Assembly (NCBI RefSeq): GCF_003730275.1 | Contig: NZ_QTTA01000023.1 | Location: 1-64,000, forward strand | Source of the DNA: Brevundimonas halotolerans | GTDB lineage: Bacteria; Pseudomonadota; Alphaproteobacteria; Caulobacterales; Caulobacteraceae | DNA length: 64,000 nucleotides | Reading direction: 5' to 3' | Part shown: in pieces, positions 42,099-50,783 of the stretch | How positions within the stretch are numbered: the first letter of the stretch is position 1 | Layout: each line of letters begins with the position of its first letter | Notes under the pieces: model-generated | Databases searched by the model: none | What the model was told of the DNA's origin: nothing | What the model saw: only the letters and a program-made list of their open reading frames with translations | Program-made: the position numbers and the translations under genes

Positions 42099-44411
42099 CT
42101 AGCGACGCGGGAAGTAGTTGTTCTCGCGGTCGGCGTCGGCGGTCTCCCAGTTGGGATCGACTTCGGTCTGCACCAGGGTCTTGTCGGTCACATACTGCCA
42201 GCTGACTTCCTGGCTGTTGTAGCGCCAGATCTCGGCCGGGATGCGGACCACTTCGCTGGTGCCGTCGTCGAAGGTCAGCTTCAGGATGATGGGCATCACC
42301 ACGCCGCCGACGTTCTTGAAGCTGAAGCGGTAGACGTTGGAGTCGAACGACTGGGCTTCCTGGATCAGGGGCATGATCATCTGCCGACCGCCGCGGCCAA
42401 TGGCCCGGCGTTGCTCGTCCGTCAGGGGATAGGCGCCGTCGGCGCTGTCGTCATAGGCGTCGATCGACGGGTTGCGCTCGATGACCGTCTGCATGCCGGC
42501 ATTGTTGGCGATGGTCAGCGGCACCGGCGGCTCGACGACTTCGACCTCGGGCTCGCCGGGAGGCGGCGGACCTTCAGACTGTTCCTCGTCCTCATCCGTG
42601 GCCAGACGGGCCTGGACCACGTTTTCGAGCGAGATGTCGACGTGGTCGGTCGAATAGAACCAGCCGCGCCAGAACCAGTCGAGGTCCATGCCCGAGCTTT
42701 CTTCCATGGTGCGGAAGAAGTCGTAGGGGGTGGCACGCTTGAACTTCCAGCGCTCGGCGTATTCGCGGAAGGCGCGGTCAAACAGCTCGCGGCCCATGAC
42801 CGTCTCGCGCAGCACGACCAGAGCCGTGCCGGGCTTCAGATAGCCGACATTGCCGGCATTGAGCGCCGTGTCATAGCGGGTCATCAGCGGGACCTGGTTG
42901 TCCGACGTCATGAAGCGGACGATGTCGCGCGGCTCGCCCCGCGACGGGAAGTCAGGATCCCAGAGCTTGGTCGCCTGATATTCGACGAAGGTGTTGATGC
43001 CCTCATCCATCCAGGTCCACTGACGCTCGTCGCTGTTGATGATCATCGGGAACCAGATGTGGCCGATCTCGTGGATGATCACATCGACGAGGGCGTATTT
43101 GGTCGCGTCCCCGTTGATGACATTGCCATTCTCATCGCGCGTCGGACGGGCCCCGTTGAAGGTGATCATCGGGTATTCCATCCCGCCCACTGGCCCGTTG
43201 ACCGACTGGGCTGTCGGATAGGGGTAGGGGAAGGTGAAGGAGCCATAGACGTCGATGGCGTGGGCCACGGCGCGCGTGGAATAGGTATCCCACATCGGCC
43301 GCGCCTCTTTGGTGTAGAAGGACATGGCCATGACGGTCGGATATTCGGCACCCGGCTCATCCTGACGGACGGCCATGGCGTCCCAGACAAAACCGCGTGA
43401 GGCAGCCCAAGCGAAATCGCGGACGTTCTCGGCCTCGAAACGCCAGGTGCGGGTGTCGGTCGAGCGACCCTGTTCGCGGGCCACGGCCTCGTCGGGGGTG
43501 ACGACATAAACGGGGGCATCGGTGGCCGACCGGGCCTGCTCCATGCGGGCCTGCTGCTCGCGGGTCAGCACGTCGCGGCTGTTCTGAAGCTCGCCCGAGG
43601 CGGCCACCACGTGGTCGGCCGGAACTGTGATCGACACCTGATAGTTGCCGAACTCCAGCGGGAACTCGCCCGAACCGAGGAAGGGCAGGGTGTGCCAGCC
43701 TTCATAGTCGGAATAGGCGGCCAGACGCGGGAACCACTGGGCGGCCTGGAAGATGCAGTTGCCGGCCGGGGTCGAACCCGGGAAGCATTCGTAGCCGCTG
43801 CGGGCGCCGGTCACCATGGTCTGGGCGAACGGCATGGCATAGGTCATGTCGAAGCTGATCCGCTCGCCGGGTGCCAGCGGGCGGGGCAGATCGACGCGCA
43901 GCAGGGCATCGACCTGGGTGATGTTCAGCGGGCGCCCGTCGGTGCCCTTGACGACGATGTTCTGGAAGCCGCCGGCCCAGGTCTGACCGCGCTCAAAGCC
44001 CAGGGCCTCGAAGAACTGATAGGTCTCCGAGCTCGAGCTGGGCGAGGCCATGGTGGCCATCGACCCTTCGGCCATGTCCTGCTGGTCCAGCAGGATCCAG
44101 AGGTAGGTCAGGGTGTCAGGCGAGTTGTTGTGATAGGTGATCCGCTGGCTGGCGGTCAGGGCCTTGGCGTCCTCGTCGAGGCGCACGTCGATGACGTAGT
44201 CGACCTGCTGCTGCCAGTAGCGATGGCCGGGCGCGCCCGAGGCCGTACGGTAGTCGTTGGGGCTGGGCCAGCTCTCGCCCTCGAACTGGCGGAACTTGTC
44301 CTCATAGGTGCCGCGGCTCTGATCGACCGCGCCGACGCTGACCTGGGCGACGGCGGACCCCGCCGTAAGGGTGGACACGGCCAAGGCCGCGACCAGAATT
44401 CGGATACGCAT
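42099..44411 (-). CDS. Secreted M1-family metallopeptidase
   Basis: Zinc peptidase of 770 residues with a signal peptide (RILVAALAVSTLTAGSAVAQ). The active site is complete: HEIGH plus the downstream Glu in WMDEGINTFVEY, with an aminopeptidase-type PVGGMEYPMIT exopeptidase motif. About 100 further residues follow the catalytic domain, including a Glu/Pro-rich linker (EDEEQSEGPPPPGEPEVEV). It should act in the periplasm on peptides. The ATG at 44411 is preferred to a GTG four codons upstream. The alpha/beta hydrolase gene is next upstream on the same strand. Confidence 0.9.
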   Translation of the reverse strand: MRIRILVAALAVSTLTAGSAVAQVSVGAVDQSRGTYEDKFRQFEGESWPSPNDYRTASGAPGHRYWQQQVDYVIDVRLDEDAKALTASQRITYHNNSPDTLTYLWILLDQQDMAEGSMATMASPSSSSETYQFFEALGFERGQTWAGGFQNIVVKGTDGRPLNITQVDALLRVDLPRPLAPGERISFDMTYAMPFAQTMVTGARSGYECFPGSTPAGNCIFQAAQWFPRLAAYSDYEGWHTLPFLGSGEFPLEFGNYQVSITVPADHVVAASGELQNSRDVLTREQQARMEQARSATDAPVYVVTPDEAVAREQGRSTDTRTWRFEAENVRDFAWAASRGFVWDAMAVRQDEPGAEYPTVMAMSFYTKEARPMWDTYSTRAVAHAIDVYGSFTFPYPYPTAQSVNGPVGGMEYPMITFNGARPTRDENGNVINGDATKYALVDVIIHEIGHIWFPMIINSDERQWTWMDEGINTFVEYQATKLWDPDFPSRGEPRDIVRFMTSDNQVPLMTRYDTALNAGNVGYLKPGTALVVLRETVMGRELFDRAFREYAERWKFKRATPYDFFRTMEESSGMDLDWFWRGWFYSTDHVDISLENVVQARLATDEDEEQSEGPPPPGEPEVEVVEPPVPLTIANNAGMQTVIERNPSIDAYDDSADGAYPLTDEQRRAIGRGGRQMIMPLIQEAQSFDSNVYRFSFKNVGGVVMPIILKLTFDDGTSEVVRIPAEIWRYNSQEVSWQYVTDKTLVQTEVDPNWETADADRENNYFPRR

Positions 44412-44500
44412 GAAAAACCCCACAAAATTTACCGGCCCAAGGACGCGGCGACCTTAGCGGGCAGGGGGGCGGGCGCAAGCCGCAGAACATTACAGACCGT

Positions 44501-45469
44501 TCAGAGTCCGCGTCGGCCGAGCCAGCTCCGGACCAGATCGGGCCAGACGGCGGCGGGTCGGCCCTCGATCAGGCGAATGCCAAAGCCATGGCCGCCTTCC
44601 TCGAACAAATGGACCTCGACCGGGACCGCGGCCTGCCGAAGGGTGGCGGACAGCATCAGGGAATTCTCGACCGGCACGGCCGTGTCGTCCATCGCGTGCA
44701 GCAGGAAAGTCGGAGCGGCCCCTGTCCAGTCCATCTGCTCCAGACTGTAGGCCGAAATCTGATCGGGCGCGGGGGTTTCACCCAGCAGCTCGCGACGCGA
44801 TCCGGCGTGGGCGTAAGGGTCGGCAAGCGTGGCGACCGGATAGAGCAGGATCAGGGCGTCGGGCCGGTGGAAATGCTGATCCGCTGCATCGATGACTGGG
44901 TAGGTGGCGTCCGCACGCGCGCCCAGCAGACCGGCCAGATGCCCTCCGGCCGAGGCGCCCAGAACGACCGTGCGATCCGGGGCGCGGCCTTCGCCGGCGG
45001 CGTGGGCCCGGACCAGACACAGAGCGCGCTGGGCATCCTGCAACGGCGCATCCGGTCCCGCTGCCCAACCGTCCGCGGGCAGGCGGTAGCGCAGGACGTA
45101 GCAGGTGTAGCCCATGGCCGCGAACACGCGGGCGCAGTCCATGCCCTCCTTGTCGACCACAGCCCAGCGGTACCCTCCGCCGGGGACCAGCAGCATCGAC
45201 ACGCCGTTCGGCTGTACTGGCCGCACGACCGTCAGCAGGGGATCGCGCGTGTGCTTTGCGATGCGGTCGTGAAATGCGGGATCGGTCGAGCGCTCGACCA
45301 CCTCGGGCGTGACGGTGACGCCGTCACCGCCGGGAGCTGCGCCGGGCCAGAGGTGTATATCATCCATCCGTGCAGGGCGGGAGGACGCGTGCGACAGCCT
45401 GCCGGAAGACACAGCGGCCACCAGACCGGGCGTGATGGCAAGCAGGGAACGACGGTGCAGTGACATCAC
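44501..45469 (-). CDS. Secreted alpha/beta hydrolase (acetylesterase-like)
   Basis: The 322-residue protein begins MMSLHRRSLLAITPGLVAAV, a possible Tat or Sec signal. The hydrolase fold has VPGGGYRW (oxyanion region), nucleophile Ser in LGASAGG, Asp in HAMDDTAVP, and His in EGGHGFG, and resembles acetylxylan or carbohydrate esterases of the BD-FAE type. The substrate is uncertain. It is encoded next to, and in the same direction as, the M1 peptidase. Confidence 0.85.
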   Translation of the reverse strand: MMSLHRRSLLAITPGLVAAVSSGRLSHASSRPARMDDIHLWPGAAPGGDGVTVTPEVVERSTDPAFHDRIAKHTRDPLLTVVRPVQPNGVSMLLVPGGGYRWAVVDKEGMDCARVFAAMGYTCYVLRYRLPADGWAAGPDAPLQDAQRALCLVRAHAAGEGRAPDRTVVLGASAGGHLAGLLGARADATYPVIDAADQHFHRPDALILLYPVATLADPYAHAGSRRELLGETPAPDQISAYSLEQMDWTGAAPTFLLHAMDDTAVPVENSLMLSATLRQAAVPVEVHLFEEGGHGFGIRLIEGRPAAVWPDLVRSWLGRRGL

Positions 45470-45594
45470 GAAGCAGACTCATGGAGGACGAGCCTCCGAA
45501 GATTACATGCCTGCAATCATATTGCCGATATTTAAGTTCATTCGACCGGCATTTCGTGTCGATGCTGTCCTCGATGTATTTGGGGAGGTTTACG

Positions 45595-46233
45595 ATGAAC
45601 GATGACGCTGAAAACGCGCAGGACATGGCGGCGTTGTTGCAACGTCTGCGGCGGCAAACGCGACTGCAGGGCCTTGCGATCCTGGGATTGGGGGCCCTGC
45701 TGGTAGCGGGTTTTGCCGTGAACACCGATCCGCAGAGGTTGACCGTCTCCGAACTGGCGGTCGTGGATGAGAACGGCGTGGTGCGGGTCAGGGTCGGCGG
45801 TGCCCTGCCCGATGCGATCATCGACGGGCGGCGCATTGGCCGCGGCGGCGAAAAGGTCGCCGGTGTCATGCTGTACGACGACACCGGTCAGGAACGCGGG
45901 GGGTATGTCACCTTCTCCCCCTCCGGCAATGTCGGGCTGACGCTGGACAGCCGCCGGTCACAATCCGCCCTGTTCGTCGCCGATCCAGAAGAGGGCGTGG
46001 CCCTGAAGCTCTGGAATGGCGACGACGCCGTCGAAATGCGCGCGGACGGAGACGGTGCCCGCTTTACGGCCGTGCAGGGCAGCCGAGTGATTTCACAGAC
46101 CCCGGCCGTGCCGCTCGCCGCCGAGGTCTGTGGAATATACCGAGAGGCGCTGACCGAGCATGGAGAGGCCGTCCGGCGCGAATGCAGTGCCCGGTTCAGC
46201 CCCGAGAGCTGCGAGGTCTGTCTGGCCGACTGA
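45595..46233 (+). CDS. Single-pass membrane protein of unknown function
   Basis: The 212-residue protein has a cytoplasmic N-terminus of about 28 residues, one membrane segment (LAILGLGALLVAGFAV) and a soluble, probably periplasmic domain with beta-rich text such as VSELAVVDENGVVRVRVGG and RGGYVTFSPSGNVGLTL. Four cysteines lie near the C-terminus (VCGIY, ECSARF, SCEVCLAD). I do not know the family. The ATG at 45595 follows a GGGGAGG site. It converges on the thiolase gene. Confidence 0.65.
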   Translation: MNDDAENAQDMAALLQRLRRQTRLQGLAILGLGALLVAGFAVNTDPQRLTVSELAVVDENGVVRVRVGGALPDAIIDGRRIGRGGEKVAGVMLYDDTGQERGGYVTFSPSGNVGLTLDSRRSQSALFVADPEEGVALKLWNGDDAVEMRADGDGARFTAVQGSRVISQTPAVPLAAEVCGIYREALTEHGEAVRRECSARFSPESCEVCLAD

Positions 46234-46242
46234 CGCGGTCGG

Positions 46243-47433
46243 TCAGACCCGCTCGACGGCCATGGCCACGGCTTCGCCGCCGCCGATGCAGAGCGAGGCC
46301 ACGCCCCTGGTCTTGCCGTGGGCTTCCAGCGCGCCCAGCAGGGTGGCAAGGATGCGGGCGCCCGAGGCACCGATGGGGTGGCCCAACGCGCAGGCGCCGC
46401 CGTTGACGTTCACCTTGTCGCGGCTCATGCCCATTTCCTTCATGGCGATCATCGGCACAACGGCAAAGGCTTCGTTGATCTCCCAGAGGTCAACGTCGTC
46501 GACCGACCAGCCGGCCTTCTTCAGGGCCTTTTGCATGGCGGGCACGGGGGCGGTGGTGAACAGGCCCGGCTCATGCGCATGGGCGGCGTGGGCGACGACG
46601 CGGGCCACGATCGGCAGGTTCATGGCCTTGGCGACGCTCTCGCGGGTCATGACCAGGGCGGCAGCCCCGTCCGAGATAGAACTGGCATTGGCGGCGGTGA
46701 TGGTGCCGTCCTTGGCGAAGGCCGGACGCAGGGTCGGGATCTTTTCCGGACGGGCCTTGCCGGGCTGTTCGTCGGTGGTGATGGTTTCCGTGCCCTTGCG
46801 GCTGGTGACCTCCACCGGCGTGATCTCGGCATCGAAGGCGCCGCTTTCGATGGCGGCATTGGCCCGTCGCAAGGATTCGATGGCGTAGTCGTCCTGCTGT
46901 TCGCGGGTGAACTGGTACTGGCCGGCCGTGTCTTCGGCAAAGGCGCCCATCAGCTTGCCGGGCGTATAGGCATCCTCCAGACCGTCCATATACATGGTGT
47001 CGACGATCACATCGTGGCCGATGCGGGCGCCGCCGCGGTGCTTGTTCATGACGTAGGGGGCGCCGGTCATCGACTCCATGCCGCCCGCGACGATGATGTC
47101 GGCCGTGCCGGCCAGAAGCGCATCGTGGGCCATCATGGCGGCCTGCATGCCCGAGCCGCACATCTTGTTGACCGTGGTCGCCTCGACATGTTTGCCGAGG
47201 CCCGCGCCGATGGCGGCCTGACGGGCCGGGGCCTGGCCGAGACCGGCCGGCAGGACGCAGCCCATGAAGATCTGCTCGACCTTGTCGGCGCTGACGCCCG
47301 CGCGTTCGACCGCGGCCTTGACGGCGGTGGCGCCCAGATCGGTCGCCTTGACGCCGCTCAGCGCGCCCTGAAAGCCGCCCATCGGGGTGCGGGCGAAGGC
47401 GACGATGACGACGGGGTCATTGGATTGGGTCAT
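46243..47433 (-). CDS. Acetyl-CoA C-acetyltransferase (thiolase II)
   Basis: Joins or cleaves acetoacetyl-CoA. The 396-residue protein has the nucleophilic Cys in NKMCGSGMQAAM, His in GGACALGHPIGASG and the terminal Cys in ASLCIGGGEAVAM. The last is slightly different from the usual CIGGGMG. The start at 47433 (MTQSNDPVVIVAFART) fits the family. With scoAB at 62.5 kb it could process acetoacetate or feed polyhydroxybutyrate or amino-acid breakdown. Confidence 0.93.
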   Translation of the reverse strand: MTQSNDPVVIVAFARTPMGGFQGALSGVKATDLGATAVKAAVERAGVSADKVEQIFMGCVLPAGLGQAPARQAAIGAGLGKHVEATTVNKMCGSGMQAAMMAHDALLAGTADIIVAGGMESMTGAPYVMNKHRGGARIGHDVIVDTMYMDGLEDAYTPGKLMGAFAEDTAGQYQFTREQQDDYAIESLRRANAAIESGAFDAEITPVEVTSRKGTETITTDEQPGKARPEKIPTLRPAFAKDGTITAANASSISDGAAALVMTRESVAKAMNLPIVARVVAHAAHAHEPGLFTTAPVPAMQKALKKAGWSVDDVDLWEINEAFAVVPMIAMKEMGMSRDKVNVNGGACALGHPIGASGARILATLLGALEAHGKTRGVASLCIGGGEAVAMAVERV

Positions 47434-47516
47434 GGAAAACAGTCCCTCGGATACGGATAAGGTGAAGGCTAGATCGGCTTTTGTGCGCTGCAACGCAAGT
47501 CCGTTTGCACCTGCGC

Positions 47517-48380
47517 TCAGGCGCCGGGCGTGCGGCGTGGCCCGAAAAGTTTGCGCCTTTGCCGGGCGAGCGCCAGCGGCCTGCCGTCCGGCGCAAAGGC
47601 CACACCGTCATCCAACGCCCAGCCGCCGGAAACGTCCCGGGTGCGGAACTGAAAAATGGCCCAACCTTCCGGCGAGGTGTCCGGCGTCACCGGCTCGATC
47701 AGGTCATAGCGCAGGTCGACGCTCGCCGACGGCAAGGGCGGCGCGGGCAGCACCGTCATGTAGGACGGGAAGATGCCGTCCAGCAGGAAGCACAGGCTGA
47801 GCTCGTCCAGCGGGCGATGGTCGATGGTGCGCATCCACAGCCGCAGGGTCGGGTCCGACAGGGGCGAGCCGCCGCCGATCTTTGCGCCGCCGTCGAACCG
47901 GTGCTCGATATAGCGGGTGAACCAGGGGGCCAGCTGCGGATCGACCGGCGTCGGGTCCAAGCCCTCGAACGGGGTCGGGGACGGGCTGAGCGGCCGGACC
48001 TCAGGTCCATGACCCAGGGTGCCGAAGGTGCCGAGCGCGGTCAGGGCGGGCCGCCCGGGCTGGCCGGCCCTGACCGAGGCATAGGCCACGGATCGTCCGC
48101 CCCGCTCCAGCGTCGGCGAAAAGGTGACGGGCGCGAAACGGGCCGCGGCCAGATACTGGACCGTCAGGGTCATCAGCGGTGGCTGGATGTCCAGCCCTTC
48201 ACGCATGGCGCGGACAGCCAGGGCCGCCATCAGCCCTCCGAACGGTGCGCCCCTGTCCGCATCCCAGGCCAGCGGTGCGTTGGAGAAGTCCGCCGTCAGA
48301 TCGGCGGTCCGGTCTGGCCCCTCGCCGGCCGTGAGGGCGAGGGCCTGATCCAGGGTCTGCAGAGGCGCGGGAATGGCCAT
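47517..48380 (-). CDS. Acyl-CoA thioesterase family protein (TesB-like)
   Basis: The 287-residue protein is a double-hotdog-fold thioesterase. WDADRGAPFGGLMAALAVRA corresponds to the first hotdog helix, PLMTLTVQYLAAARFAPV to the strands, and RLWMRTIDHRPLDELSLCFLLDG to the second domain. The substrate is not clear. The start at 48380 is the first Met with matching sequence. It lies upstream of the thiolase gene in the same direction and is divergent from the HxlR regulator. Confidence 0.82.
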   Translation of the reverse strand: MAIPAPLQTLDQALALTAGEGPDRTADLTADFSNAPLAWDADRGAPFGGLMAALAVRAMREGLDIQPPLMTLTVQYLAAARFAPVTFSPTLERGGRSVAYASVRAGQPGRPALTALGTFGTLGHGPEVRPLSPSPTPFEGLDPTPVDPQLAPWFTRYIEHRFDGGAKIGGGSPLSDPTLRLWMRTIDHRPLDELSLCFLLDGIFPSYMTVLPAPPLPSASVDLRYDLIEPVTPDTSPEGWAIFQFRTRDVSGGWALDDGVAFAPDGRPLALARQRRKLFGPRRTPGA

Positions 48381-48484
48381 GCGTATCGGTCCATTGCGTA
48401 AAAAGACGGACTGTCGAGAATAGGCGGAGGGTCCAGAATGACAACCCACTTGCAATCAGCCTGCCGCCACGTCACCTTTCTGAC

Positions 48485-48976
48485 ATGGGACGCACCGCTG
48501 ACTACTCCAGACAAAGTTGCTCGATCGCTGCCACGCTGGAGGTGATCGGTGACCCGTGGACCCTGCTGGTCATCCGCGATGCCTTTCAGGGGGTCAGCCG
48601 GTTTGAACAATGGCAGGATCGTCTGGGCTTGGCGCGCAATGTTCTGGCGGCGCGACTGAAGTCACTGGTGCAGCACGGGGTGCTGGAAGTCCGCCCCTAT
48701 TCCGAGCGCCCGCCGCGCAACGAATATGTGCTGACGGCCAAGGGCAAGGATCTGTACGGAGTGCTGGTCACCCTGCACGCCTGGGGCAACAAGCATGTCT
48801 ATGGCGACTGTGACTCGGGCATCGACATGGTGCACCAGACCTGCGGCCATTCGCTGGATCCGCGCATCGCCTGCAACCACTGCAGCGAGATCGTCAAGCC
48901 GCGCGAGATCGCCCTGACCCGGGCCGAGAACCGGCCGACTGTCGGGGATGTCATGCCGCGCGAGGATGCGGCCTGA
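48485..48976 (+). CDS. HxlR-family transcriptional regulator
   Basis: A 163-residue winged-helix regulator with CSIAATLEVIGDPWTLLVIR, then RFEQWQDRLGLARNVLAARL, the HxlR hallmark. After the fold (about residue 105) is a C-terminal tail with a possible small metal site (CDSGIDMVHQTCGH and then CNHCSE). HxlR proteins often react to redox or aldehyde stress and control the gene they face, here the thioesterase. The ATG at 48485 is 104 bp from that gene's start. Confidence 0.88.
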   Translation: MGRTADYSRQSCSIAATLEVIGDPWTLLVIRDAFQGVSRFEQWQDRLGLARNVLAARLKSLVQHGVLEVRPYSERPPRNEYVLTAKGKDLYGVLVTLHAWGNKHVYGDCDSGIDMVHQTCGHSLDPRIACNHCSEIVKPREIALTRAENRPTVGDVMPREDAA

Positions 48977-49004
48977 TCGTCAGTTTCCGGCAGGCCGCGA
49001 GCGG

Positions 49005-50219
49005 TCAGGCGAGCGCGCGCGTCGAGGCGATGAAACCGCCGCCGAGCAGACGTTCGGGATCGTCCGGGTCGTAGAGGGCGCAGGCCTGGCCGGGGGATAC
49101 GCCCTCCTCGCCCGCGTCAAAGCTGACGCCGATGGCGTCGCCGTCGCGGAACAGCCGGGCGGGCAGGGGCGGGCGGGTCGAGCGGACGCGGGCCAGCACC
49201 GGGCGGCCCGTGGCTGCTGCGGCCGCAAAGTCGGCCTCGTCACCCAGCCAGTTGGTTTCTTCGAGTGTCAGCGCACCGGTCAACAGGGCTTCGCGCGGAC
49301 CGACGATCACGCGGCGAGTTTCTGGCTCCAGCCGGACGACGAACAGGGGATCGCCCACGGCGACGTTCAGCCCGCGCCGCTGGCCGATGGTGTAGTCGGT
49401 GATGCCTGCGTGGGTGCCCAGCACCCGGCCGTCCATGTGCACGATCTCGCCGGCCTCACGTCCCTGCGGGCGCAGCCGGTCGATCAGGGTGCGGTAGTCG
49501 CCGGACGGCACGAAACAGATGTCCTGGCTGTCGGGCTTGGCGGCGATCCGCAGGCCCAGTTCGGCCGCGACACCGCGCACCTGGGGCTTTTCCAGATCGG
49601 CCAGCGGAAAGCGCAGATAGTCCAACTGGTCGCGGGTGGTGGCGAACAGGAAATAGGACTGGTCGCGCGACGGATCGATGGCCTTGCGCATCTGGACCCG
49701 GCCATCGATGACCGACCGGCGGACATAGTGGCCGGTGGCCATGGCCTCGGCGCCGAGGTCACGCGCGACATCCAGCAGGTCGCGGAACTTGACCGTCTGG
49801 TTGCAGCGGATGCAGGGCACAGGCGTGCGCCCTTCCAGATAGCTGTCGGCGAACTGATCGATCACCGCCTCACGGAAGCGGCTTTCATAGTCGAGCACAT
49901 AGTGGGGAATGCCGAGGGTGTCGGCAGCCAGACGGGCGTCGTGAATATCCTGCCCGGCGCAACAGGCGCCCTTCTTCTTGAGCGCTGCGCCATGGTCATA
50001 GAGCTGAAGCGTGACGCCGACGACGTCATAGCCGGCCTTGTGCAGCAGGGCCGCGACCACGGTCGAGTCGACCCCGCCGGACATGGCGGCCACCACGCGC
50101 GATCCGACCGGCAGGCCGACCGCCGCGCGCGCGGAGGCAATCGCCGCATCCAGATCGGCAGGCGCCATGGCGGCGATGGGGCAGGCGGTATCCTGCGAGC
50201 GGGTGATCACCGTGGTCAT
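49005..50219 (-). CDS. mnmA: tRNA-specific 2-thiouridylase MnmA
   Basis: Makes s2U34 in the tRNAs for Lys, Glu and Gln. The 404-residue protein has the PP-loop [15 protein letters not shown], catalytic Cys in [14 protein letters not shown], the second Cys in [11 protein letters not shown] and the C-terminal beta-barrel domain. The frame is open up to 50264; start codons at 50228 and 50219 are both possible, with no clear ribosome binding site. Confidence 0.95.
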   Translation of the reverse strand: MTTVITRSQDTACPIAAMAPADLDAAIASARAAVGLPVGSRVVAAMSGGVDSTVVAALLHKAGYDVVGVTLQLYDHGAALKKKGACCAGQDIHDARLAADTLGIPHYVLDYESRFREAVIDQFADSYLEGRTPVPCIRCNQTVKFRDLLDVARDLGAEAMATGHYVRRSVIDGRVQMRKAIDPSRDQSYFLFATTRDQLDYLRFPLADLEKPQVRGVAAELGLRIAAKPDSQDICFVPSGDYRTLIDRLRPQGREAGEIVHMDGRVLGTHAGITDYTIGQRRGLNVAVGDPLFVVRLEPETRRVIVGPREALLTGALTLEETNWLGDEADFAAAAATGRPVLARVRSTRPPLPARLFRDGDAIGVSFDAGEEGVSPGQACALYDPDDPERLLGGGFIASTRALA

Positions 50220-50269
50220 GGGCGCCATATAGAGGGCCCGCCCGACTTTTTCGAGGCTCAGCAATGCAG

Positions 50270-50300
50270 AAGGCCGCCCCTGCGGTCACAGAGGCGGCCA
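50270..50300 (-). terminator. Hairpin downstream of sciP
   Basis: GGCCGCC (50272-50278) and GGCGGCC (50293-50299) form a 7-bp perfect stem about 25 bp past the sciP stop. On the minus strand it is followed by TTCTGCATTG, a weak T-rich end. Confidence 0.5.
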
Positions 50301-50325
50301 TCGGCAGGCTTCGGGGAGGGAAGAC

Positions 50326-50610
50326 CTAGTTGCGGTAGTGCTGGATTCGCGTGGTGCGCAGACCCTGCATGCCCCATTTGTCGATGGCTTTTTGCCAGGC
50401 TAGGAATTCTTCGGCGGTCAGACGATAGCGCGCGAGGGCGTCATCGAGGCTGAGAAGTCCGCCGCGCACAGCAGCGACGACCTCGGCCTTGCGGCGGATC
50501 ACCCAGCGGTCCGTGTTGACCGGCGGCAGATCGCGCAGGGTCAACGGCGTGCCTGTGGGACCAACCACATAGGCTTCGCCGTCCTTGTTCATTCGTCGCT
50601 CTTGCAACAT
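50326..50610 (-). CDS. sciP: CtrA inhibitor SciP (DUF1153)
   Basis: A 94-residue helix-turn-helix protein with the DUF1153 pattern: AYVVGPTGTPLTLRDLPP, WVIRRKAEVVAAVRGGLLSL, EEFLAWQKAIDKWGMQGLRT and a terminal RTTRIQHYRN. SciP in Caulobacter blocks CtrA-dependent transcription in swarmer cells by contacting CtrA. The location immediately after flgE matches Caulobacter as I recall it. Two starts (50610, 50592) are possible; the longer gives the usual length. Confidence 0.93.
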   Translation of the reverse strand: MLQERRMNKDGEAYVVGPTGTPLTLRDLPPVNTDRWVIRRKAEVVAAVRGGLLSLDDALARYRLTAEEFLAWQKAIDKWGMQGLRTTRIQHYRN

Positions 50611-50686
50611 GGGCTTATGCCTCTTTCACCACCATCACTGACCCTGACCATAAGCAACTGGCGCTAAAGGCCGTTTAAGCGTCGTG

Positions 50687-50702
50687 GTGAAGGAACGGCT
50701 AA
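50687..50702 (-). promoter_or_regulatory. CtrA-box-like site upstream of sciP
   Basis: On the minus strand TTAGC-CGTTCC-TTCAC matches TTAAC-N6-TTAAC at 8 of 10 fixed positions with the right spacing, about 77 bp upstream of the sciP start. CtrA activates sciP in Caulobacter, which makes this a sensible candidate. Confidence 0.45.
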
Positions 50703-50727
50703 CGCGCCGCCGCTGAAACGGCGCGTT
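50701..50727. terminator. GC-rich hairpin between flgE and sciP
   Basis: AACGCGCCG (50701-50709) and CGGCGCGTT (50719-50727) form a perfect 9-bp stem 57 bp past the flgE stop. No T run follows, so it may be a weak or factor-aided terminator, or an mRNA stabiliser for the flgE transcript. Confidence 0.4.
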
Positions 50728-50783
50728 CCGGGTGCCTGAAAGGGCTGTTTTTCGCGTCATTTGCGACCTCCGCCTGATGCCCG

